A DNA stretch of 64,000 nt from the NCBI GenBank assembly GCA_030528285.1, contig JAUMZE010000004.1, positions 62,001 through 126,000 of the forward strand, read 5' to 3'. Below the pieces are notes generated by a model that worked only from the letters and a program-made list of their open reading frames with translations, was not told the DNA's origin and ran no database searches. This stretch comes from Aerococcus sp. Lineage in GTDB: Bacteria; Bacillota; Bacilli; Lactobacillales; Aerococcaceae. Below are positions 11,674 to 20,009 of this stretch, in pieces; position 1 is the stretch's first letter; every line of letters starts with the position of its first letter. The position numbers and the translations under genes were made by a program.

Positions 11674-13161
11674 ATGAATACACACATTATCCGTTTCATT
11701 TTGTCACGAATTCTCTATCTCGAGGCGGCTCTACTTGCCTTTCCTTTATTGATTGGAGTAATCTACCATGAAACGGGCGCGGACTTATTTCATTTTGTGA
11801 TTCCACTCATGCTCTGTTTAGTGCTAGGAAAAATTTTAGATATCGATCGCCAAAAGATTGATAACTTCTATTATCGAGAAGCACTTCTCGCTGTGGCGCT
11901 CGTTTGGGTGACGGTGTCTGCGATCGGGGCGATCCCATTGTGGTTGACGCCGACGAATTATCACACCTATACAGATGCACTGTTTGAGATGGTGTCTGGG
12001 TTTACGACTACTGGAGCGAGTGTCGCTAATGATTTGGAGGTCCTGCCACATTCAATTCTTCTGTGGCGCTCGCTCTCACATTTCATCGGTGGGATGGGGG
12101 TCTTAGTCTTTGCCTTGGCCCTCTTCCCTAAGAGTAATCCGCGTGCCTCACTCATTATGAAAGCAGAAGTGACAGGGCCGACGTTTGGGAAACTCGTGCC
12201 ACGTCTCAGTGATACCGCCCGCATTCTCTACGGGATTTACATCGGAATGACGGTGGTATTGACGATTTTCCTCTTGTTCGGGGGGATGAATCTCTTCGAT
12301 GCGGTGACGCACGCCATGGGAGCAGCTGGTACCGGTGGATTCTCCAACTACAATGCATCTGTGGGACACTTTCATTCACGTTACATTGAGGTCGTGTTAG
12401 GGATCGCGATGTTTTTCTTCGGGATTAATTTTAACTTGTACTACTACGCGATCATTAACAGTATCAAGGACTTCTTTAAATCAGAAGAACTCAAGGTGTA
12501 TTTTGCGATTGTGACGTTGGCGACGATTGCGATCATCTGGAATATCTGGTCTCTCTATGATTCAGCCGTCTATACGCCGGTGTCCGCCTTCTTCACAGTC
12601 ACATCGATCATCAGTACCGGGGGATTTGTGTCGGCAGATTTCGGGCAGTGGCCCCTCTTCTCCAAGACGATCCTGTTAATCCTGATGTTCCTCGGTGGCT
12701 GTGCGGGTTCAACGGCTGGTGGATTTAAAATCTCGCGGATGATTATCACCATTAAAAAATTGAAAAATGAAATCCTCCATGTGATCGATAGTAAACATGT
12801 CTCGGTCATTCGGTTTGAAGGCAAAGCCATTGAACCCTCTGTGGAAAATGCGATCGCCAGTTACGGACTGTTGTATCTCGTGATTGTGGGGATCAGTATT
12901 CTGTTGATCAATCTTCAATTTCCTGATCTGATGTCCAGTACCAGCGCGGTCTTGGCTTTATTCAATAATGTAGGGCCAGGGATTGGGGCATATGGACCGA
13001 TCGCAAACTTCCTCGATGCGGGGACCTTCTCCAAGTGGATCTTGATCCTCGATATGCTAATTGGACGTTTGGAGATCTATCCAATGATTGCCTTGATGCT
13101 GCCACGTGTCTGGGCACAGCGCCGCAAACGGTTGGTTAAAATCAAATCATCCTCACTTTAA
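11674..13161 (+). CDS. trkH: Trk potassium transporter membrane subunit TrkH (copy 2)
   Basis: Second TrkH, again 495 residues, starting four bases after trkA copy 2 (GGAGGGATAG carries both the ribosome site and the trkA stop). All four pore-loop glycine segments are intact (VSGFTTTGASV; GAAGTGGFSNYNASVGH; SIISTGGFVSADFGQWP; NNVGPGIGAYGP), as is CAGSTAGGFKISRMI. Substitutions lie mostly in membrane helices and in loops between repeats. Both pairs look functional, so the cell probably has two Trk systems that differ in affinity or regulation. Confidence 0.91.
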   Translation: MNTHIIRFILSRILYLEAALLAFPLLIGVIYHETGADLFHFVIPLMLCLVLGKILDIDRQKIDNFYYREALLAVALVWVTVSAIGAIPLWLTPTNYHTYTDALFEMVSGFTTTGASVANDLEVLPHSILLWRSLSHFIGGMGVLVFALALFPKSNPRASLIMKAEVTGPTFGKLVPRLSDTARILYGIYIGMTVVLTIFLLFGGMNLFDAVTHAMGAAGTGGFSNYNASVGHFHSRYIEVVLGIAMFFFGINFNLYYYAIINSIKDFFKSEELKVYFAIVTLATIAIIWNIWSLYDSAVYTPVSAFFTVTSIISTGGFVSADFGQWPLFSKTILLILMFLGGCAGSTAGGFKISRMIITIKKLKNEILHVIDSKHVSVIRFEGKAIEPSVENAIASYGLLYLVIVGISILLINLQFPDLMSSTSAVLALFNNVGPGIGAYGPIANFLDAGTFSKWILILDMLIGRLEIYPMIALMLPRVWAQRRKRLVKIKSSSL

Positions 13162-13177
13162 TCTATCTCTTATTTAG

Positions 13178-13208
13178 ACGGTCGTTCTTATTTGGGACGA
13201 CCGTTTTT
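13178..13208. terminator. Terminator between trkH2 and comC-like gene
   Basis: Perfect eight-base arms ACGGTCGT (13178-13185) and ACGACCGT (13197-13204) followed by TTTTT. It ends the trkAH transcript; its T tract overlaps the stop region of the opposing prepilin peptidase gene, which it can only partly serve. Confidence 0.8.
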
Positions 13209-13983
13209 ATCTGAGCAGGAGGACCATCATTGGATAACTGAACGCGAGAAAGGGAATAAAGGGCACGCCCTGATCGATGGAGGGGTGGCGTGTGAGTGAT
13301 TGAATTAATATCACTACTAATGTTGCGCTCGTCGCCAGCAAGAGGAGGAGACTGACACCCTGTAGTCCGTATCCCCAGGTGAGGAGGAGTAGGACCTTGA
13401 TATCAGCACCCCCAATCCCGCTCTTCATACAATAGACCAATAATAGCAGCAGTCCCCCGATGAAGAGGGTCGCACTCAGCCGCTCCATCCACGGAAAGTG
13501 AGGGTGTTGACAGCTATTTAGGAATATAAACAGGAACAACACGAGCTGCAGGCGATCAGGGATCCACTGCGCCGTATGATCCGCTCCCGCCATTGTGACG
13601 AGAACTGCAAAAATCGCTAAGGAAAGCGGGAAAGAGGGGTCTTCTCGCCATAGTAATAGGCTACTAATGGTGACGAGTCCTTCACTGAATGGATAATAAA
13701 AACTGATTTTGTGCTGACAATAAGGGCAGTGGCAGTGGGTCATGAAATAACCAAAGACAGGAATGAGGGCATACCAAGGAATAGTGGATTGGCAGTGATC
13801 ACAGGTGGAGCGCCCCCTCATCCATGACCTCCCCGACACCAAACGTCCACCCACTACCGTCAGAAACGAACTCAAACAGCTGAATAAAAAGACTAGTGTC
13901 ACCCAGTAGCTACCTTGCCAGATGAGTGCGAGGCTGGTGTGTGGCTGTGACATTAGTATGATCCCCTCATTTAATCGAAACAT
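13207..13983 (-). CDS. comC: Type IV prepilin-like leader peptidase (A24 family)
   Basis: Membrane aspartyl protease that cleaves the leader peptides of type IV pilin-like proteins, in Gram-positives mainly the competence pseudopilins. It has 258 residues with several hydrophobic helices. The ATG at 13983 is preceded by AAGGAGGG with good spacing; a second ATG ten codons in is less well placed. The cytoplasmic zinc loop has two CxxC pairs, C61/C64 (CDHC) and C86/C89 (CPYC). The catalytic aspartates are probably D135 in AGADHTAQWIPD and D194 in GIGGADIK. The gene stands alone, convergent with trkH; no pilin genes are near, so its substrates are encoded elsewhere. Confidence 0.85.
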   Translation of the reverse strand: MFRLNEGIILMSQPHTSLALIWQGSYWVTLVFLFSCLSSFLTVVGGRLVSGRSWMRGRSTCDHCQSTIPWYALIPVFGYFMTHCHCPYCQHKISFYYPFSEGLVTISSLLLWREDPSFPLSLAIFAVLVTMAGADHTAQWIPDRLQLVLFLFIFLNSCQHPHFPWMERLSATLFIGGLLLLLVYCMKSGIGGADIKVLLLLTWGYGLQGVSLLLLLATSATLVVILIQSLTRHPSIDQGVPFIPFLAFSYPMMVLLLR

Positions 13984-14082
13984 CGCTATCCCTCCTTATT
14001 GGTTAAATACGTTTAAAAAGAGGGAGAGGCAGGTCGAATCCTGATAAAAGCAAAAAAATGATTAATGAGTTATCAGAAATCG

Positions 14083-14121
14083 CAACAAAAACCGCCAGCA
14101 GTCTTTAATACTACTAGCGGT
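14083..14121 (-). terminator. Terminator of the bglPA operon
   Basis: Read on the minus strand, ACCGCTAGTAG pairs with CTGCTGGCGGT (with one wobble) and is followed by TTTTG. It lies 25 bases after the bglA stop. Confidence 0.8.
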
Positions 14122-14145
14122 CTTTGGAGTGATTGATAACGAGGA

Positions 14146-15594
<1,449 letters not shown>

Positions 15595-15615
15595 TCAAAA
15601 TTTGTGTTGCTGATA

Positions 15616-17583
15616 CTATTTTAAGGTAGTTAAGAGATAATCGCCCCGTTTCACCTGTTTTTCGGTCGTTGGCAGAACGTCCGTTAGATTTTTCGTATTG
15701 GTGACAACGATTGGAATCGCAGGGGAGAGATTGGCAGCTTTAATCGTATCCATGTCAAAACGGATCAGTTCTTGCCCAGCAGCTACGGTGTCTCCCTGCT
15801 TCACGAGAATCTTAAATCCTTTGCCTTCGAGATTGACGGTATCAAGCCCGATATGAATCAAGAGTTCCGTTCCCATTTCGGTGGTAATCCCAACCGCATG
15901 TCCAGTAGGGAAAAGGGAGGTAATTGTCCCATTCGCAGGGGCAACGACGAGACCTTCATCGGGCATGACCATCACACCTTTGCCGAGCGCTTGGCTGGAG
16001 AAGACCTCATCTGGGGTATCGGTAATCGGGGAGACCTCCCCACTGACAGGACTTGCGATAATTTCCTCACGGGCACTTTCTGCTAATTCAGCAGCGGAAA
16101 CGGTATTTTCATCAGCTTTTAAAGTATCTGTGGCAGCAGAAACATCGGTTGCTTTTTCAGGTTCAAGCGTTGGCACTGGGAAGATCATCTGAAGCACAAA
16201 CCCAATCACAGTAGCGACCACGCAGGCAATCACACTAGTCCAGAAGTTCATTGTGATTCCGTCTTTTGGATGGATGTAGTTTAATAGCCAGAAGAGTCCT
16301 AGACCACCAAAAGTGTAGCTAACTAAGTGATCCAAGCCGGCAATCGCACCAGCAATCGCATTCGCAATAATGACGTAGACGAAAGGTTTACGCATTGGGA
16401 GCAGTAGCCCATAAATGATTGGTTCTGTCACACCGAAGAGCGCTGAAATCATTCCTGGCAGAGCAATATCGCGGACTTTTTGTTCTTTGGTTTTGATGAG
16501 CATGGCAGCCATCACACCGACAGCAGGGAAGGTTGAAATCGCAGTCAGTGCGCCGATTGGTTCCATTCCGTTCGTATTCAAGAGCAGGAAGATCAGAGGT
16601 ACCAACCCCCAATGTAACCCGAGGATCACGAGTAATTGCCAGGTAGAGGTAAGCAAGATCCCATAAATAATTGGACTGAATCTGTACAATGCCATAAAGC
16701 CTGCCCCCACCAAAGCGGATGCCCAGTTAGCGATCGGTCCAATGACTAAGAAGGCGATTGGAACAGTAATCAGGATCGTGAAAAATGGTGTGATGAACGC
16801 ATTAATGACCTGTGGAATCCAGTTCTCAATGTGTTTGTTGAGCCACGCAGCCAACCAGATCGTAATGATGATTGGAATAACCGTTGAGTAGTAGCCGTTT
16901 TGTGGCAAGATAATCGGTAAACCGAATGCATTCAAATGAATAGCGGATTCAATCGGTGTTCCCTGGAATAGGGTGTAGAGCGTTGGCAATTGAGCGACGT
17001 TCGCAATGTCTGGATGTAAGAACGCCACTGTTACCGCTAAACCGGTAAAGAGATCCAACTTAAAGCGACGTGCAGCATTCACGGCTACCATGATGGGCAG
17101 GAACTGGAAGAATCCGTCTCCAGCCATTTGTAACAAGAAGGAGATCCCACTGTTATCCGCGGTCATCCCAAACATCCCGAGAATGGCGACAACCCCTTTG
17201 ATCATCCCAGTGGCAGCGAGTGGCATCAGGAATGGCTGGAACAATCCAGAAATCAAATCGATAAATTTATCGAGGGCACTGCGGTCATCTGTCACATTCT
17301 CATCGCTTGCACTGTTCATCCCATCGCCGAGCGGGGTGACTTCGAGGATCCGGTCATACACGTTCGTAACGTCATTTCCGATCACGACTTGGTATTGACC
17401 ACTGGCTTTTACGACGGTTACCACTCCATCGCGTTGTTTGAGATAATCCGTATCAGCTTTGGATTCGTCCTTGAGGTTGAACCGAAGCCGTGTCACACAA
17501 TGACGCAACCCACTCACATTTTCTACACCACCAACATGTTGAATGATGTCTTTGGCGAGTGCCGTATAATCTTTCTTAGGCAT
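15616..17583 (-). CDS. bglP: PTS beta-glucoside-specific EIIBCA
   Basis: Membrane phosphotransferase that imports and phosphorylates beta-glucosides, 655 residues in B-C-A order. The EIIB domain carries C29 in SGLRHCVTRLRF, the phosphorylated cysteine. The EIIC domain (about residues 105-470) has many hydrophobic helices and the GVTEPIIYG motif. The C-terminal EIIA has its active histidine near 577 in LLIHIGLDTV. The ATG at 17583 follows CAAAGGAG. This is the first gene of the bglPA operon. A 164-base part of its 3' end (15634-15797) is duplicated at 17968-18131. Family and position fit aryl-beta-glucoside transport; a trehalose or sucrose EII is less likely given the 6-phospho-beta-glucosidase partner. 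Confidence 0.93.
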   Translation of the reverse strand: MPKKDYTALAKDIIQHVGGVENVSGLRHCVTRLRFNLKDESKADTDYLKQRDGVVTVVKASGQYQVVIGNDVTNVYDRILEVTPLGDGMNSASDENVTDDRSALDKFIDLISGLFQPFLMPLAATGMIKGVVAILGMFGMTADNSGISFLLQMAGDGFFQFLPIMVAVNAARRFKLDLFTGLAVTVAFLHPDIANVAQLPTLYTLFQGTPIESAIHLNAFGLPIILPQNGYYSTVIPIIITIWLAAWLNKHIENWIPQVINAFITPFFTILITVPIAFLVIGPIANWASALVGAGFMALYRFSPIIYGILLTSTWQLLVILGLHWGLVPLIFLLLNTNGMEPIGALTAISTFPAVGVMAAMLIKTKEQKVRDIALPGMISALFGVTEPIIYGLLLPMRKPFVYVIIANAIAGAIAGLDHLVSYTFGGLGLFWLLNYIHPKDGITMNFWTSVIACVVATVIGFVLQMIFPVPTLEPEKATDVSAATDTLKADENTVSAAELAESAREEIIASPVSGEVSPITDTPDEVFSSQALGKGVMVMPDEGLVVAPANGTITSLFPTGHAVGITTEMGTELLIHIGLDTVNLEGKGFKILVKQGDTVAAGQELIRFDMDTIKAANLSPAIPIVVTNTKNLTDVLPTTEKQVKRGDYLLTTLK

Positions 17584-17690
17584 AGCTATTAAACTCCTTT
17601 AATTGAAATAATGGGCGCCAAAGGAGATGGCTTATTTGGCGTGGCAGCTCTGGATATGTAAGGTGATTCATTACATTTTTAGTTCAAAGA

Positions 17691-17750
17691 AAAAACCTAA
17701 ATGCAGGTATACACCACTCCTAGGCTGTCGTGTATACGCATTTAGGTTTT
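17691..17750 (-). terminator. Leader terminator upstream of bglP
   Basis: On the minus strand AAAACCTAAATGC and GCATTTAGGTTTT are perfect complementary arms, extended inside by GTATACA/TGTATAC, and followed by TTTTTT. It lies about 110 bases before bglP. Its 5' arm overlaps the RAT element, so the two structures exclude each other. This is the normal arrangement of LicT/BglG control. Confidence 0.9.
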
Positions 17751-17773
17751 GCCTGCTTTACCAGTCACAATCC
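17745..17773 (-). promoter_or_regulatory. RAT (ribonucleic antiterminator) site for a LicT/BglG protein
   Basis: A 29-base minus-strand element, GGATTGTGACTGG then TAAAGCAGGCAAAACC. It closely matches the known RAT pattern (GGATTGTTACTGC, variable loop, GCAGGCAAAACC). Binding of the phosphorylation-controlled antiterminator should block the terminator described above and allow bglPA expression when beta-glucosides are transported. No licT/bglG gene is present in the window. Confidence 0.9.
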
Positions 17774-17775
17774 AA

Positions 17776-17789
17776 TGAAAGCGCTATAT
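17776..17789. promoter_or_regulatory. cre box, bglPA
   Basis: TGAAAGCGCTATAT matches 12 of 14 positions of the CcpA consensus TGWAANCGNTNWCA. It lies between the -10 element and the RAT site, so CcpA would repress near the transcription start. Confidence 0.65.
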
Positions 17790-17805
17790 GATTTCTATGC
17801 CTCAT

Positions 17806-17834
17806 ACTCTAAGCAGTTTTTGCATGGATGTCAA
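17806..17834 (-). promoter_or_regulatory. bglPA promoter
   Basis: Minus strand: TTGACA (17829-17834), 17-base spacer, TAGAGT (17806-17811). Perfect -35, -10 with two mismatches. It sits directly upstream of the cre box and RAT leader. Confidence 0.7.
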
Positions 17835-17877
17835 GGGAGAAAGATAAATATTTTTAAGGATGCGAGGAATTTCACAA

Positions 17878-17929
17878 GTAAACATAGGCACATGACTGGA
17901 TGATTAAGCCATGTGCCTCGTCTGTTTAC
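17878..17929 (-). terminator. Hairpin after the truncated PTS fragment
   Basis: Arms GTAAACA...AGGCACATG (from 17878) and CATGTGCCT...TGTTTAC (to about 17929) form a two-part stem. There is no good T tract on either strand. It sits just after the stop of the decayed PTS fragment in transcription direction and may be its old terminator. Confidence 0.45.
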
Positions 17930-17949
17930 AAACTATTTCTTTACGGCGA

Positions 17950-18131
17950 CTACTTGATAGTGGCTAGGAGATAATCGCCCCGTTTCACCTGCTTTTCGGT
18001 CGTTGGCAGAACGTCCGTTAGATCTTTCGTATTGGTGACAACGATTGGAATCGCAGAGGAGAGATTGGCAGCTTTAATCGTATCCATGTCAAAACAGATC
18101 AGTTCTTACCCAGCAGTTACGGTGTCTCCCT
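17950..18131 (-). pseudogene. Truncated duplicate of the bglP 3' end (EIIA C-terminus)
   Basis: Only the last 60 or so codons of an EIIA domain remain, ending in GDYLLATIK and a TAG stop. From 17968 to 18131 the DNA matches 15634-15797 inside bglP at 158 of 164 bases; all six differences are transitions. One changes the CAA of the GQEL segment to TAA, so the fragment cannot be read through. The last few codons differ from bglP (ATIK against TTLK), so the match starts abruptly there; it ends abruptly at the inverted repeat at 18132. There is no start codon or upstream EII sequence. This is a remnant with no expected product, and may be a trace of gene conversion or of a second PTS gene once next to the RpiR regulator. 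Confidence 0.9.
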
Positions 18132-18190
18132 AAATATGCTTCTCTTGGAACAGTATCATACACTGTGTCTGTTCTAGGAGAAGCATATTT
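18132..18190. terminator. Long inverted repeat after the rpiR gene
   Basis: Arms AAATATGCTTCTC (18132-18144) and GAGAAGCATATTT (18178-18190) are perfect complements, continued inside by GAACAG/CTGTTC. The T-rich side is on the plus strand. It lies 15 bases after the RpiR gene stop and probably ends that transcript. Its outer edge coincides exactly with the end of the bglP duplicate. Confidence 0.6.
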
Positions 18191-18205
18191 GCATTTTTGT
18201 TATTC

Positions 18206-18952
18206 CTATTGCTCCTTTTTACGAACAACGTAGCTATCCAGTAAGATACGACTCATCACTTGTAAAGGTAAGCGTGAAGCTACTTCATATTTATCAAAGT
18301 AGGCTGTTTTAGACTTATAGCCAACAAAGAGCGTATCCGCATAACGGACGATTGGAGCTTCATTGTTGGTGGTTAGAATAATTTGTGGAATGTCGCGTGA
18401 AGCTAATATATTAGCTGCAGCGACTAGCTCTGGAGTTTCACCATTTAATGTAACAATAATTACCACAGCGTTTGGACTAATTTGACCAGCAATCGTCTGG
18501 ATAATATTAGGGTCGTTAAAGAACTCGGCATACTTACCTAATAATTGCAGTTTTAGAGTGATTTCCGAGGCGATGGATTCAGAGAGCCCTCGAGCAAAGA
18601 CCAGTACGATTTCAGCTTTAGCTAGTAATTGAACAGAGTCTTCAATAACTGAAACTTTTAGGTTTTCAAGGGTATTGTGAACCTCAATTTGATTTTGCAT
18701 AATGACACGCTTTATCTGATCATCGACCTGATCAAGAATGCTAAAGGGAGCAGTATCTCCTATTCGTTTTAACAAATCATGACGAAAATCAGTATAACCA
18801 TTGAAGCCTTTCTTCTTCATGGTTCGAACGATGGTAGCAGGGGAAACATTCGCTTCAGTACTTAATTGAGTAATAGAAGCATTAACAACAGTTTGCTGGT
18901 GATTTTCAATGTAATCCCAAAGGTAAGCCTCTGTGGGACTGAGTGTAGTCAT
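18206..18952 (-). CDS. RpiR/MurR-family transcriptional regulator
   Basis: Sugar-phosphate sensing regulator of 248 residues. The N-terminal 75 residues form an HTH_6-type domain (ITQLSTEANVSPATIVRTMKKKGFNG contains the recognition helix; quoted parts: NVSPATIVR). The C-terminal half is a SIS fold that binds phosphosugars, with a phosphate-loop-like stretch FARGLSESIA near residue 120. The ATG is preceded by AGGAGGTCC. The gene is divergent from fruK-fruBCA with about 125 bases between starts, so it is the likely local regulator of the fructose operon. Whether it represses or activates cannot be told. Alternatively it once controlled the lost PTS gene downstream. Confidence 0.85.
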   Translation of the reverse strand: MTTLSPTEAYLWDYIENHQQTVVNASITQLSTEANVSPATIVRTMKKKGFNGYTDFRHDLLKRIGDTAPFSILDQVDDQIKRVIMQNQIEVHNTLENLKVSVIEDSVQLLAKAEIVLVFARGLSESIASEITLKLQLLGKYAEFFNDPNIIQTIAGQISPNAVVIIVTLNGETPELVAAANILASRDIPQIILTTNNEAPIVRYADTLFVGYKSKTAYFDKYEVASRLPLQVMSRILLDSYVVRKKEQ

Positions 18953-19007
18953 AAAGAAGGACCTCCTGAAAAGCTTTTTCTATGGTGATAGTGGTTAGGT
19001 ATAAACA

Positions 19008-19021
19008 GAAAACCGTTTTCA
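19008..19021. promoter_or_regulatory. cre-like palindrome in the rpiR-fruK intergenic region
   Basis: GAAAACCGTTTTCA matches 12 of 14 cre positions and is nearly palindromic. A TATAAG at 19037-19042 could be the fruK -10, so the box would overlap the promoter. It could also be the RpiR operator. Confidence 0.5.
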
Positions 19022-19077
19022 ATTAAGAACGAGTACTATAAGAGTGAACAAACGAGATGATAAAAGGAGAGGTTCAC

Positions 19078-20007
19078 GTGATATATACTTTAACATTAAA
19101 TCCTGCCATTGACTTATTTATAAAAACACAGCAGATGGAACCTAATACAGTGAATCGTACAGATAGTTACGATGTGCAAGCCAATGGAAAAGGCGTGAAT
19201 GTCAGTTGCATTTTGAAACGATGCGGTGTTGATAATACCGCATTGGGAGTAGGGGCAGGCTTTACGCTTGAGTACATAGCTGATTTTTTGACTCAGGAGG
19301 GGATAGTCAACCATTTTTATAAGGATACTGGTTTTACCCGCATCAATGTATTTACTCGAGTAACGAGCACAAATGAGGAATATAAGTTGGTTAATCCAGG
19401 ACCCGAGATCAGTAAGGATACTCTAAAGCAATTATACCAACAACTAATAACGCTAGATGAGAATGATTGGTTGTGTGTCTCAGGTAGTTTTGCGCGTGGG
19501 ATCGATCCCTCATTTTTATTGGAAATCGGGAAACTGGGTAAGAAGAATGGGTTCGAGTTGATTATAGACACCGCTTATCCAGAGGTGGTTGAAACGTTGA
19601 AGTACCATCCACTATTGGTAAAACCGAATGATGCAGAGTTAATGAGCTGGTTCTATCAAACAGGACAATCGGATTTAGAAATGATTGTAACGCTGGGCCA
19701 TCAAGTACTAGAAGCTGGTGCACAGAATGTTTTAGTGTCACTTGGAGAAGGAGGGGCACTGTTTATGAATCAGGAGATCACGCTGGTTGGCAATGCACCT
19801 AAGATTTCTGTTTTAAATACGGCAGGGGCAGGTGACAGTATGCTCGGCACATTCTTAGCTGGTATGTATCAACGGCATGATTTAGCTGAAACATTAAAAT
19901 TAGCGATTGCTGCTGGGAGTGACACTGCACAGCAAGCATGGATCACAGACTTTTCCAATATGGATGAGTTATTAAATCAGATTGAGATTCGCAAGGTGGA
20001 GGGGTAA
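19078..20007 (+). CDS. fruK: 1-phosphofructokinase family sugar kinase
   Basis: PfkB-fold kinase that phosphorylates fructose 1-phosphate to fructose 1,6-bisphosphate in the cytoplasm. I choose the GTG at 19078: AAGGAGA lies seven bases upstream and the protein then starts MIYTLTLNPAID, as in FruK and LacC proteins. An ATG at 19057 lies upstream of that ribosome site. 309 residues, normal for the family. The PfkB signature NTAGAGDSMLGTFLAG near residue 250 holds the catalytic aspartate. fruBCA begins two bases after the stop, so they form one operon. Tagatose 6-phosphate kinase is the main alternative; the fructose PTS partner favours FruK. Confidence 0.85.
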   Translation: MIYTLTLNPAIDLFIKTQQMEPNTVNRTDSYDVQANGKGVNVSCILKRCGVDNTALGVGAGFTLEYIADFLTQEGIVNHFYKDTGFTRINVFTRVTSTNEEYKLVNPGPEISKDTLKQLYQQLITLDENDWLCVSGSFARGIDPSFLLEIGKLGKKNGFELIIDTAYPEVVETLKYHPLLVKPNDAELMSWFYQTGQSDLEMIVTLGHQVLEAGAQNVLVSLGEGGALFMNQEITLVGNAPKISVLNTAGAGDSMLGTFLAGMYQRHDLAETLKLAIAAGSDTAQQAWITDFSNMDELLNQIEIRKVEG

Positions 20008-20009
20008 TA

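Noticed and set aside
18132-18190. Transposon end or MITE
   Set aside because: The inverted repeat is short, unique in the window and has no flanking target duplication; a terminator role is simpler.
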